Assembly: GCA_000697335.1 (NCBI GenBank)
Contig: JNEM01006604.1
Coordinates: 1 to 19,747 of the forward strand
Origin: Conidiobolus incongruus B7586
Taxonomy: Eukaryota > Entomophthoromycota > Entomophthoromycetes > Entomophthorales > Conidiobolaceae
DNA: 19,747 nucleotides
Reading direction: 5' to 3'
Part shown: one piece after another, positions 1-10,898 of the stretch
Layout: every line of letters begins with the position of its first letter
How positions within the stretch are numbered: the stretch's first letter is position 1
The notes under the pieces: generated by a model
What the model saw: the letters and a program-made list of their open reading frames with translations, nothing else
Told to the model about the DNA's origin: nothing
Databases searched by the model: none
Made by a program: the position numbers and the translations under genes

Positions 1-655
1 TAAATAATTATCCTTTTATATAATATTTAAGAATAACTTATGTTATTATAGCTTTATATTATAATTAATCTATATTGATAAATATAATATTTATTTATTA
101 TAATTTATAAAGATAATAATTTTAATATAATTTGGTATTTTAAGTTAGGTTTAAATAAATAATTAAATAACTAGTTATATGATATAATAATAATATTAAT
201 TTATTATAAAAGGATTGTTTTTTAAATTTAGTAAGTTTTATTTAATTATTATAATTTTAACCCTTTTTAAGGTTTAATTAAATTTTAAAATATTTAGTTT
301 TATATTTAAATTAATTAAGATTTTGATATATAAATACTTATATTATTAATATTAAGGTAATTTAATTTTTTTTAAATAAAAAACAATTTTTCAATATATT
401 TTTTAACTATAATAATAATTAAAAATTATTGGTTAAAATTAATTTCTTTTATATCTATAAAGATATTTAATTAGAAATATATGGTTAATTAGAATGAAAC
501 ATTTTTTAGCAATTATTTATCAATTTTAAATGATTTTAGAAATTATGTGGTAAAGTTTTATTAGTATAAAAATAAAAAATCTATGATGATAATTATTTAG
601 CTTAAATATAACTAAAATAAATAATAAATTTCAAAAGTTAATTTTTTAATAAAAA
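1..655 (-). mobile_element. Decayed mariner (Tc1/mariner) transposase relic, partial, cut by left edge
   Basis: This stretch aligns collinearly with the better-preserved mariner relic at the right end of the window. Position ~30 (AAGAATAAC) matches 19070, TAGTAAGTTTTATTTA near 229 matches ~19275, TTTTTCAATATATTTTTT near 387 matches ~19454, and TTAATTTTTTAA near 639 matches the last bases of the window. On the minus strand about 545-610 reads KLNNYHH.FFIFILIKLYH, against KLNNNH.KFFILVLVKLNH in the other copy. It covers the N-terminal and middle thirds of the transposase; the C-terminal part lies outside the window. Frames are broken many times and no open frame survives. It is older or more eroded than the right copy. 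The outer end near 655-700 is approximate, because I could not locate a terminal inverted repeat. Confidence 0.6.
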
Positions 656-2826
656 CTCATTTTGCATCTATATATAAAAATTAATTTAAAACTCTATTTT
701 TTCTTATCTATTTTATATATATTATTTTTTTTAAATAAATAATATGTTAAAAATCACAAATTAAAAAATTTCTTGTTTTTTGTCTTAAGGTAATAATTAA
801 ATATAATCATTCTATAAACAAGAATTATAATATTTAAATCATTCAAGAGATATAAGTTTTGAACCGAATTATAATATGTAATAAAAAATATAATATATTT
901 TGATTTTGGTTAATTAAATGTTGGTTATCATTTTTAATTAGAAATATACTAAACTATGTTTAAACTATTTCAAAATAAAACTTTAGTGATAAAACTATAA
1001 AAATATTGTGATTTTTTTATTATGTTTCATATTCATATTTTATAATAAATTAAATACTAGTAATTATTATATTATATTAAAAAGTGAAAAATAATGTTCT
1101 AACCAATATCCAATATTACTTAAGAGATATAAGTTTTAGGGTTTATAATGAATTTTAAATAACCAATTAAATTCTAAACTTTAAATAAAGCTACATTGAA
1201 AAAATATATTATACCCATATTGTCTGTGCATATGATTTGACTAATGAATTTAATTATTTGAAATTTTACATGGAAATATATTCAAAAGGCAAATAAAATT
1301 TTTAATAAAATATTTTTTAAACAGTGTTTGAATAAAATATTATTAAATTTGATAATGATGTTTTCAAGTTAATTAGTGTTGCAAGAATGTAATTTGAATT
1401 TGATTAATATTTATAATCATAACTTATATAGCTCGTATTTTTATTCGACAATGTATATTACATCCGAAATCAGAAGATTAAAATTAATTAAATCATTCTG
1501 TTCTAGTATGGTGCCAAGTTGTCCAATTTGTTTTTTAAATAATTTAAATAATTGAAATTAAACAACAAAAGTTGACGATATCTATAGATAAAATATATTC
1601 TAAATTTGATCAGCAAATATTCCAAAATCAGGCTGTTATTCATAGTACTCAATATAGTTAACCAATAATATCGTTGCTCCGTATACATATGTAGAGCAGA
1701 GCCTACATTGTAAATAAATAAAAATGAAATTTAAGTTTCAAAGTTGCAAATTTTTAATTACTTTTGACATCATAAAAAATACCTTAATTTATTATACTTC
1801 CAATTAATAATATATATTTTCTTTTAATCCAAAATTGCTAAAGTACACCTCTAATATCTTGTAATATTAAAAATATAAATATTCTTGTTAATTGTTGACA
1901 GAATATTCCTCTTTATATTATTTATATTAATTTAATTTGATTGTTTAATTTATTAGAAAGAGATTAAAAATAATGACATTTTTATTTCAATTATGAATTA
2001 TTATATTTAAGTATTATATGTTCACTATATTTCATATCAAATAATCAATTTTTTTGGAATATAAAATATTGAAATATACCTCATGAATGCTTAGATTTTT
2101 GTTACTTTAAAATATATATTTATTGATAAAATTTCAAAAAATTTATATATATTTTTTTCAATTCTATTTGTTTTCAAAATATGTGAGAATCTAATTAAGG
2201 AATTACATTATAGTGAACAAACAAATCGTTTTATAGGGCTGATTTTTTTTCAATTTTATAGCTTTATTACATAGTATATACTGGTAAAAGTTATAATATT
2301 ATTATGTATAATTGATAATTGATAATTAACATTAATTGCCAAACTTAATTAAAACATATTCGATTAAATGGAATTTAAAAATTTATTAATAAGATGTTAA
2401 CACTTATTTTAACTAATGTAAATAAAATCTAAAAATTCATCATATCTTTAATATTTGAATTAGAATTTTATCAGCTCAAATCATTTATTTGATATCCGTT
2501 GATTTTGAGGCTCTTGACTAATAAAATAAACATACTTGATTTAGAAAGATTTATTTTACAATTAAGTCTTTATAATCAGAGAAGCTAAAGTTGAATCTTT
2601 AGTTATTTAGCATTTAATAATTGAAATGATAAATTGATATATAACCTCAAAATTATTCAATAATTGTTTTTCATTTTTGAAATATTAAAATGAATTTATT
2701 AACGATGATATGCAAATGAATTAAAAATGAAAATAGCTAAAATTGTAAATAGTAAAGATATACACTAAAAAAATGTTGAAAAGGAATATTTCACTAAGAA
2801 TTATCAATCCACCAAAAGTTAATTCT
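656..2826. other. A+T-rich spacer downstream of the divergent tubulin; no supported gene
   Basis: This is 2.2 kb of very A+T-rich sequence. Every frame is closed by frequent stops, and the only frames of 60-90 codons have low-complexity I/L/Y/F/N/K composition typical of chance. It holds a 16-bp direct repeat (845-860 and 1122-1137). A slightly less A+T-rich patch lies at about 1430-1710, and I could not assign it. The last ~40 bases (2785-2826) resemble the 3' flank of the tubulin pseudogene. Confidence 0.6.
845..1137. repeat. Pair of 16-bp direct repeats, AAGAGATATAAGTTTT
   Basis: AAGAGATATAAGTTTT occurs exactly at 845-860 and at 1122-1137, 277 bases apart in the same orientation. A partial version (CAAGAGATAAAATTTTATTT) lies near 5430. 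The flanks do not align convincingly. In sequence this A+T-rich a 16-bp match is only mildly unusual, so it may be a remnant of a dispersed repeat or chance. Confidence 0.35.
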
Positions 2827-4158
2827 TTAATATTCGGGTAAATCTTCATTTTGGTCGTTAGATGCAGCAACTTTATAGTCCATTTCCAAGTGACCCAAGT
2901 CTTCTCGAGCTTCCGAAAATTCACCCTCTTCCATGCCTTCTCCAACGTACCAGTGGACGAAGGCACGCTTGGCATACATAAGATCGAACTTTCTGTTCAA
3001 GTTAGCCCAGGCATCTCCTAAGGCGGTATTGTTACTGAGTACGCATACTGCGCGCTTTGTAGGCGCTATAACGTCTCTATCAACAATGGAAGGCGGTTCA
3101 TTGTTAATACCAAGCTTGAGCCCCCTGGGAGACCAGTCCACAAACTGAATGGTTTTCTTAGTCCGAAGCCCAGCCATTGCGGTATTAGCTTCCCTTGAAG
3201 TGACGTCGCCGCGGAACAACAGGAAGGATGCCATATATTTACCCTTTGTGGGATCGCATTTCATCATGGTATTTGATGGTTCATAGCAGGCATTGGCAAT
3301 TTCGGCAGCAGATATAGTTTCATGAATGGTACGACTTGTTGGGATAATGGGACTGTAACTGACCAAGGGGAAATGGATGCGTGGAAGAGGAACCAGATTG
3401 GTTTGGAATTCGTTCAAATCCACATTCAGTGAACCTTTGAAACGTAGTGAAACAGTGATTGAAGAGACAGCTTGGGCAATTAATCTGTTAAGATTAGCAT
3501 AATTGGGGCGCTCGATACCCAATTTCTTCTTACAGATGTCACTAATAGCCTGATTGTCTACTAAGAAAGAACAGTCAGAGTGTTCCAAAGTACTGTGAGT
3601 GGTCAAGATAGAGTTATAGGGCTCTATGACAGCGGAAGATACTTGGGGTGAGGGATAGATGGAAAACTCCAACTTTGACTTTTTTGCATAATCTTGAGAG
3701 AGGCGCTCCAAAAGAAGAGCTCCAAAACCAGAGCCTGTACCACCGCCGAAGGAATGGAAAAGCAAGAACCCTTGAAGACTAAGGCAGTTTTCGGCGCGTA
3801 CTCTGATATTATCGACAACTTGATCAATTAGCTCTTTACCAATAGTATAGTGACCGCGTGCATAGTTGTTGGCAGCATCTTCCTTGCCACTGATCAAAGT
3901 TTCGGGATTGAAGAGCTTGTTATAAGATCCTACACGCACTTGGTCAACAGCAGAGGGTTCAAGGTCAACATAAACAGTACGCGGCACATACTTAGCATCT
4001 TTGGTTTCTGAGAAGAAAGGGCTCGGATCACCTTTGACTTCAGAATCTTGTAATTTTCCATCGGGGCGGATACCGTGCTCCAGACAATAAAGTTCCCAGC
4101 AAGAGTTTCCGATCTGGACGCCCGCTTGACCAATGTGGATAGAGAGTACTTCGCGCAT
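2827..4158 (-). CDS. Divergent alpha-tubulin isotype (443 aa)
   Basis: This is an alpha-tubulin, the GTP-binding subunit of the alpha/beta heterodimer that polymerises into cytoplasmic and spindle microtubules. It begins with the tubulin autoregulatory-type MREV, and has the GGGTGSG GTP loop near residue 142, the catalytic-type [10 protein letters not shown] with the Glu that acts on beta-tubulin GTP, and the C-terminal [14 protein letters not shown]. It ends in -EY, as detyrosinatable alpha-tubulins do. The length is normal and there is no intron. By eye it is only about three quarters identical to the two canonical copies in the window. Changes concentrate in the H1-S2 loop, the luminal M-loop area, the S9-S10 loop (VVPGGD is replaced by IVDRDV) and the tail ([10 protein letters not shown]). 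Position 40 is Glu, so K40 acetylation is impossible. All core motifs are intact, so it is probably functional, perhaps stage-specific. Its codon choice is less biased than in the canonical pair. Confidence 0.95.
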   Translation of the reverse strand: MREVLSIHIGQAGVQIGNSCWELYCLEHGIRPDGKLQDSEVKGDPSPFFSETKDAKYVPRTVYVDLEPSAVDQVRVGSYNKLFNPETLISGKEDAANNYARGHYTIGKELIDQVVDNIRVRAENCLSLQGFLLFHSFGGGTGSGFGALLLERLSQDYAKKSKLEFSIYPSPQVSSAVIEPYNSILTTHSTLEHSDCSFLVDNQAISDICKKKLGIERPNYANLNRLIAQAVSSITVSLRFKGSLNVDLNEFQTNLVPLPRIHFPLVSYSPIIPTSRTIHETISAAEIANACYEPSNTMMKCDPTKGKYMASFLLFRGDVTSREANTAMAGLRTKKTIQFVDWSPRGLKLGINNEPPSIVDRDVIAPTKRAVCVLSNNTALGDAWANLNRKFDLMYAKRAFVHWYVGEGMEEGEFSEAREDLGHLEMDYKVAASNDQNEDLPEY

Positions 4159-6571
4159 TTTAATTAATTTTATTACCTTATTTAAGATTAAGACTGTTTA
4201 AATTTCAATATAGATAAATTATATTATTATGCTTCCAATCTATTAATTAAATTTTTTTAAAATATTTTCATTTTTTGTTTTGAACTGTTTGAATAACAAT
4301 TAGCTATAAATTGAAATAAATATAGCTGGAATATATTCTCAGTTTCAGACATATGGGGTAGATTATATAGTTTGGTCGAAAAGTTGGTGGAATGGGAAAA
4401 ATTGTGAGTTTGAAACATTTAGAACAAGCTCGATTCACTGATTATGGGATGAATTGTTTTATTAGTATATGTTGTCATGTTATTTAAGGATTGCTCCTGA
4501 TCTTCAAATCCCAATTTCCATTTACATTATAATCTTTGAATTTGAGCTTGTGCAGTATTTTGCCTAAGGAATAACTATGTTAATGCTGAACTAAATTTTA
4601 TATTTAATCCAAATTCATTAAATCATCAAGCTAATTCTGAATTTTTCCACAGCTATTTATCATTAACTACCACACACCAAAGACCATTATTAAATTGAAA
4701 ATTTTTGTATGAGATTAAAAATATATAATGAATATGATTACTAAATACAAAATACTTCATTAACTAGCACGAAATTTGATATTTTAATTTATCTCACAAC
4801 ATTTTAGAGAGGTCGAGGTATATTTCAGCATAACAAAAGATTAAAAACTAGTTTGGGTTCACAATATGTATATTTTTTTTCAAATTTTTTCCTCTGAAAG
4901 AATATTAAGATTTATCATATTTAACATAATTATTACAAATCTGTTTTTATTATTTAAGTATGATTTAGATAGTGATAATTTCTAATTATTTATTGCTCTT
5001 AGAATAATATATATATTTGTATAAAAACTTTATTTTAATTTGAAAGTGTAATAACTAATAATAGCTTAATCAATTTTAGTGCGGCATATTTAAACTAAAT
5101 TTGAATCTAATTTTCAAAGAAAATTTCATACAATTTCTTAGACATGTACAAATTAAAATCAATCATAAATACAAGTTATTGTGATGCAAGAAATGGATTA
5201 TCTTTCACCTGATTTATTTGAGAGCTAGTTTATAATCATATATATTGAATTTGATGTAAAATTAAATCCAATATTATATCCAAAATTACTATAAATATTT
5301 GCAATTTTCTAATTGTTGGTAATATACACTTTTTTAATTGAATCATATCAAACTAATCTATAATCAATTTCCAGGATAACATATAAAGTTTGACTTTTAT
5401 TACTATAAATTAAAACAAATTTGAAAATTCAAGAGATAAAATTTTATTTGATTTTTCAACACTATAAACATTTTATAACAAGAAGAATATTATTTAAAAA
5501 CTCTAAAACATCTTTCCTAAATAATTAAATATTTTACTAAATTTTTCATATTATATATAATCAAAATTAAAAACAGTGAAATGTTAATTATATGAGTTTA
5601 TAAAGATCAAATTAATGTTCTAAATACGAAGTGTATATTTTGTTACTTATTTTATATTCAAAAATTTTAATTTATTTTGTTTCAATTTTAAAATCACAAT
5701 TTTTTGACAAATAAAATATTCTAAACTCTTATATATTCATAATTATAAAACGATTACTATTTTATTTACACTAATATTTAATAAGAAATTTTATTGATAA
5801 TAATCTCATTAAATGATTTTCAGAGATTAAAAATTATCAAATGCCACTTTTATATCTTGACACTTAATCATTTTCTCTATTTTTATATATAAAGCTAAGC
5901 ATATTATATATACATAAATTTTAAATATTGTAAGAATAATTTTCAATATCATATTTAATTATGGATGTAGGTTAAACTAATTAAATTCTAAATTTTCTGG
6001 TTTATTTAGTGAAAATTTCGCATAATATTGAATTTACCATAGATCGATTTTTGAAGTTAAATATCTTTGTTTTCAATTTATCAAAAGTAATGTTTATATC
6101 CTAAAAGTCCAAATCTTTTCAATATATTTATAAATTTTTATTAATAAAAATTTAATAAATTTTAATGGCTTAAATTCAAAAAGGTATTTATTAGTTATAA
6201 ATTAAATGAAATCATAAATGTGAGATTTATTAGATCTATCATGTTTATGGTATTATATACCGTGAGTATTAAATGAATATACTCACTAAAGGAAGATTTA
6301 TAAAACAGATATACACTTTAGATCCAAAATATTATCTCACAAATAATATATCTGTTAAACATTTCTTGAAAGAATGTAAGGTGAAATTATATAAAATACA
6401 ACTAAAATATATAAATATTTTATTTTGATTTTGTACATTGAAATAAAATCAACTCGTTCATTATTATACGAATACTGTTTAATTATAGTTAAAAAAGTAA
6501 ATAATAATGATATATATCTCAATCTGCTTAATATATAATATATCACTTAAAATCATCAATCAGGTCAAAAT
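4159..6571. other. A+T-rich spacer between the divergent tubulin and the pseudogene
   Basis: This 2.4-kb spacer holds the upstream region of the 2827-4158 gene at its left end. A mildly GC-richer patch at about 4320-4560 includes the octamer ATCCCATA on the minus strand (4443-4450), the core of the motif shared by the canonical tubulin promoters. The stretch 5110-5240 weakly resembles 10220-10480. No reading frame has protein-like composition, and I see no RNA gene. Confidence 0.55.
6537..6571 (-). other. 3' flank homologous to that of the divergent tubulin
   Basis: The bases just downstream of the pseudogene stop (6537-6571) align with those downstream of the divergent tubulin (2785-2826). 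Both follow the pattern aatat.tcact.a.aat.atcaatc....caaaa.tt, with small indels. Conservation past the stop codon shows that the duplicated unit included the 3' untranslated region. This argues for a DNA-level duplication in situ rather than independent arrival of a coding copy. Confidence 0.6.
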
Positions 6572-7903
6572 TTAAGCTCTTTTAATATCATCTGCTCCTT
6601 CAGTTTCATTATTTGTATCTACAGTATTAAAATCCATTTGCAAGTGATCCAGGTCTTCACAAGCTTTGAAAAACTCACCCTCCTCAATACCTTCTCCAAC
6701 ATTCCAATGGATCAAAGCGAGTTTTCATGCATGAGATCGAACTTTTTGCTTAATTTCATCCAGGTGTGTCCTATCTTAGTATTGTTGCTTGATATACACA
6801 CCTAAATATAAGTTTTTGACATGACGTCGGCTTCAATTAAGATTAGCTTTTTGCTATTGATACTGATTTTGAACCTCATAGGACATCATTCTACCAACTG
6901 CATAGTACTATTATGTCTGATATTACCAGCCACCATGTTGGCTTCGCTAGAATGCACATCACCGAGGATCAATAGGCAAGAAATCAACTATTTACCCTAG
7001 ATAAGATCACATTTTGCTATGGTATTTGAAGGTTCATAACATGCATTGGCAATTCCTGAAACAGATGCATTCTCATTACCGGCACGATTATTTGTGATAG
7101 TGAGTGCATAATTAACAAGAAGGAAGTGAATATAAGGAAATGGTATCAAATTGATCTGGAATTCGCTTAAGTCAACGCTGAAAAAGCCTCTGAATCAAAG
7201 TGAGAATGTGGTTCAAGAAGTCAGTTGATCAATTAATTGATTAAAGTTGATATAATTTGGGCACATAATACCCAATTTGTTTTTACAAATATCGCTGATG
7301 ACCTGATTATCAAACAAGGAGACATCTGAATGCTTTACTTTGGTTTCGATGGTCAAGGTCTAGTTGTAAGGCTCGATCTCAGCAGATGGCATTTTGGGAG
7401 AAGGATATATGGAATTCCGACTTATATTTTTTATAAATTAAGGTCTCAAATCGATCTAAAAATAGTGAACTGAAACTGGAACGTGTACCACCGCCTAATG
7501 ACATAAAAATCAAGGGACCTCGAAGACTCTTATATTGGTCGGTTTGTTTGAAGATTTGTTCAACAATGCTATCAATAATTTCAGTGTCAACTTTGTAACA
7601 ATCGCGGACATAGTTGTTGGCACCATTTTAATTATCATTGGTCAAATTTTTGGGCTAAAAGCTTGCTATAGAATTTAGTGGGCATTTTATCAACAACAGA
7701 AGGCTTAAGATCGACGAACAATGAACATGATACAAACTTACCTCCTTGAGTTTCCGAAAAAAAGCGGTTGGGCTACCTTTGAATTCGAAACATTTGAAAC
7801 TCTCCATCAAGGTCAATACTGTGCTCTACGTAGTACAGTTCCCATCAGTCGTTTCCTATTTGGATACCAGCTTGGTCAATGTGGATAGAAAGTACTTGGG
7901 CAT
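6572..7903 (-). pseudogene. Alpha-tubulin pseudogene, sister of the divergent isotype
   Basis: The minus strand carries a full-length tubulin-like sequence, from an ATG at 7901-7903 to a TAA at 6572-6574. Its span equals that of the divergent gene (1332 bp). A one-base loss in the first codons shifts the frame, a TGA replaces the conserved Cys before WELY, and many further TAG/TGA codons and frame changes follow. The GTP loop reads GGGTRSS instead of GGGTGSG. It shares signatures with the 2827-4158 gene and not with the canonical pair: [24 protein letters not shown] and DL.HL.MD. It is therefore a tandem-duplicate sister of that gene, long dead. The last stretch, GIEEGEFF, is still in frame to a changed tail ending KRA in place of the usual -EY. 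No transcript product is expected beyond possible non-coding RNA. Confidence 0.95.
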
Positions 7904-8995
7904 TTTTTGAATCATTTTAATCATTATAGAATAATAATTGTTTAAACAAAATATTACATAAAAATATTCAGACTAATAAAATTTTGAAATTATGTTAATA
8001 TTATCGTTAATGGTAAATATATATGAAATAATTATTTTCAAAAAAATTAAGCTAAAATCTATTGAAATTAAAGTCAAATGAATATTACCTACTTTAATTA
8101 TATTTTCTAATGAAAGCATCATCAATTCTTTGCACTAAATATATATTAATTAATTTTAAACTATGGATTAATAAGTGATTAATAAATTACTTTAACTACA
8201 TCTTTAAAGCTAATATATATACACTTATAAAACAGCATCACTAAATCAAATTGTATTATATTCAATTGAATATATATAATATCAATGAACAAATAACCAA
8301 TATAGTTATCAATTTTTCTTATTCATTATCTATCGAAATATTTATACATTAAATTTTATCAGTGTCTACTAATTTATATATGTTAAATTATATATATAAT
8401 TTTAAAGTATATACAAAAACAGAAACACTTCGAAAATTTAAAAATATATATATATATATATAATAATTTCATATATCTAAAATGACATAACGAATAATTT
8501 TAAGTATTAATGATGATATCGTTTTTTTTGAAAAATAATACCTTGATATGATAATGTTTGAAACGTGAAATAAATTCCTAGTTTGTGTTAAGATTTAAAA
8601 ATTAGTTCAAAAATAATATGTAATGTATTAATAAATAACAAGCATATTTCCAATAAGGCACAGTATTATGGTATCTCTAAATCTAGCAAATATATATCCA
8701 CTATGCATATAATATATGTTTTGGAAAATGAATTCACGAGTATAATACCTTAATTTTTTATTACTCAAGAAATCCAAAATGTATTACATAGAGTATATTT
8801 CGACTAATTTTCAAGCAAATTTCATTTAAAATTTGAGTTTTAATGCATACAATGATCAGGATATTGTAATTGATTCATAAACCAGTTGAAAACATAAATG
8901 AAAACTTATTCATATGTGACGCTGGAGAATTTTGTTAAGATGCTATAAAATATTCATATGGTTAGCTAATTAATTATTTTACAAGATTTTATATT
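7904..8995. other. A+T-rich spacer upstream of the pseudogene
   Basis: This stretch has no protein-like frame. The 50 bases nearest the pseudogene resemble the upstream flank of the divergent tubulin, with a TTTAAACA stretch about 35 bases before the ATG in both. It contains an AT dinucleotide microsatellite (8444-8462). At 8512-8532 there is a short match (GATGATATC, then a T run, then GAA) to 12758-12779 upstream of the canonical minus-strand tubulin. Confidence 0.5.
8444..8462. repeat. AT dinucleotide microsatellite
   Basis: About nine and a half uninterrupted AT units. It is a simple-sequence tract and probably length-polymorphic. Confidence 0.9.
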
Positions 8996-9417
8996 TGCTA
9001 TGGGAGTGACTTCATGCACCCATCTTAGAAACTTCGGTTTCCACACTAAACAGAAAAATCAATGAGACGAACTAGTCAAGCACAAGATTAACAAGACCGC
9101 TCTCAATTAATAAGCAAAATAAGCCACGTATACTAAGTTTTTTGGTATAAAAACAACCCTCAATCCACGCATAATACATTTATATTGTATTCTTTAAAGT
9201 ATAACTTCTTATTTCTTACTCCTGACTCATACAAGTTGTTGTGAAACCGCGAGGGTGAGATAATTACTTCCAGCAGATACCTTAACTAAGCTTAATCAGA
9301 ACTAACTTGCAATCTTAAAAGTGTCCCATTCAAGTGATCTTATAGCTTATCACCCTTCAAAAGTCGATAACATCCCCATTCTTACCGGAAGTTATCGCTC
9401 GCTTGAATAGACAGCCA
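8996..9417. mobile_element. GC-richer non-coding island; candidate solo-LTR-like relic
   Basis: About 420 bases stand out sharply from the surrounding A+T-rich spacer by base composition, yet no frame is open. If the ends are set at TGCTATGG (8996) and GACAGCCA (9417), it begins TG and ends CA and is flanked on both sides by TATATT. A TATAAAAA box lies inside at 9146-9153, and a short hairpin (CGATAAC 9365-9371 with GTTATCG 9391-9397) lies near the right end. These traits fit a solo LTR of a fungal retroelement, but TATATT is cheap in this background, the ends are only weakly inverted, and no internal genes are present. Alternatives are a MITE-like DNA element or a decayed RNA gene. Confidence 0.3.
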
Positions 9418-10898
9418 TATATTACATATTTTTAATAAATTGCCTAAAACCAAATTAAGTGAAAATAGAGAATAATTATAAAATTAATTTTATTACTGAA
9501 AAACGGTAATTAGTAATAAATAATATATAATATTACACTATGATTTATTCAAATATTGATAAAATTTGTATTTGTAAATTAAATAATTGGATGTCAAATC
9601 AATCAAAAATACTCTTATTAACATATTTCAAAAAATAAGATTGTTGAATTTTTGATAAAATTGATCAAACTTGTATCTGATATTAATAGACTTAGCATTT
9701 TTGATTTTAGGAATACTACAATATATATAACTCAATAGCACTTCTGATATTGATTGATCTAATTCACTGAAGAATAAATATTTAAAATTTTACCATTTTG
9801 GTTTATAATTAATCAATTATTTAAAAAAAACCATTATAAATTCAATAATATTTATATTATTTATCAAAATAGAAATGCGTGATAAAATAAAGCTCTTGTC
9901 TTGTTGACATTAGAGTATACTTTTTAATTTTTTTAATTTTTTTTAATTATTTTAATTATTTTAATTATTTTAGAATTATTCTATTAAGTAAATACTAAAT
10001 TTGGTATAAAAATCAATACTTTACAATTTCAATTATATTATCATTTTCACATTTTGAGCATTATTTACATTTTTGGTGATGTGTAAATTAAAATGAATCA
10101 GATCTTTGATTCAGTAATGAGAAGCCATCATTCTTTACAATTGAATTTGGGTCTAAAATCAAGCCTTTTAAATTTCTTGAGCTGAAATCAAGCATATTAT
10201 TATTTAAGGTAGCTTGAAATTAATTGCATATATTTCTTAGATATATACAAAATATAAGATTTCTTTAAATAATCAATTATTATTGTATTATTAAATATTG
10301 ATTATTATTAAAAAGTTTGAAGTACTAATAATAGCGCTATTGATAATTGTAATGATGGTACAAATCAACAGGAATGTATTACATTATTACAAAGTATGGT
10401 GGGTATCAAGATTATTTGAAATATGTACATAATAATTAAGAAAAAATGATTTAATCTTCATCTGATTTTGCGATATACATATTCAAATAATTTTATGCCT
10501 ATTAAATCTTAAGAATTAGAATATCTAATATTTTAATATTTGCTATGTCAAAAAGTTACCTATACAACTATAAATATACGGTACAAACATTTATAAGAGT
10601 GAGTGGGTTATATTTCCCGATTGAATTTTTGATTTAAATTGAGTAATGCTCCAAATTAAAAAATATACAGAATCTATAGAATAGTATTCAAAAATTCGGA
10701 TTGTGTAAATAAATTGAAAGGAATATAATTGGTAAGTTGATCAGTTGAAGAATATAAAACTATCTTAATAGCGATTATTTCACTAAATTGAATAATTAAA
10801 TAATTTCATTATCAATACAATAATAAGGAATCAAATTAAATTAATAAACAAAGAGGAATATTTAGTACAGTAATCAAATAAATATTAAATCAAAAGAC
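9418..10898. other. A+T-rich spacer downstream of the canonical minus-strand tubulin
   Basis: No supported gene. It holds a short-period T/A tandem tract (9921-9972). A moderately less A+T-rich stretch at about 10060-10490 has parts resembling 5110-5240. The final ~40 bases before 10899 are presumably 3' untranslated region of the tubulin gene. Confidence 0.5.
9921..9972. repeat. Short tandem tract, period about 9 (TTTTAATTA)
   Basis: Five to six imperfect units of TTTTAATT(A), with variable T-run length at the left and three regular nine-base units at the right. This is slippage-type simple sequence. Confidence 0.8.

Noticed and set aside
1503-1688. 61-codon minus-strand frame with a stretch (RYYWLTIL..MNN) faintly like a retroelement integrase zinc-binding segment
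   Set aside because: The resemblance covers about a dozen residues, the Cys pair is not evident, and the flanks give no supporting domain. The composition is otherwise typical of chance A+T-rich frames.
6355-6546. 63-codon minus-strand frame just past the tubulin pseudogene
   Set aside because: Composition is that of random A+T sequence, and its end overlaps the pseudogene's 3' flank homology.
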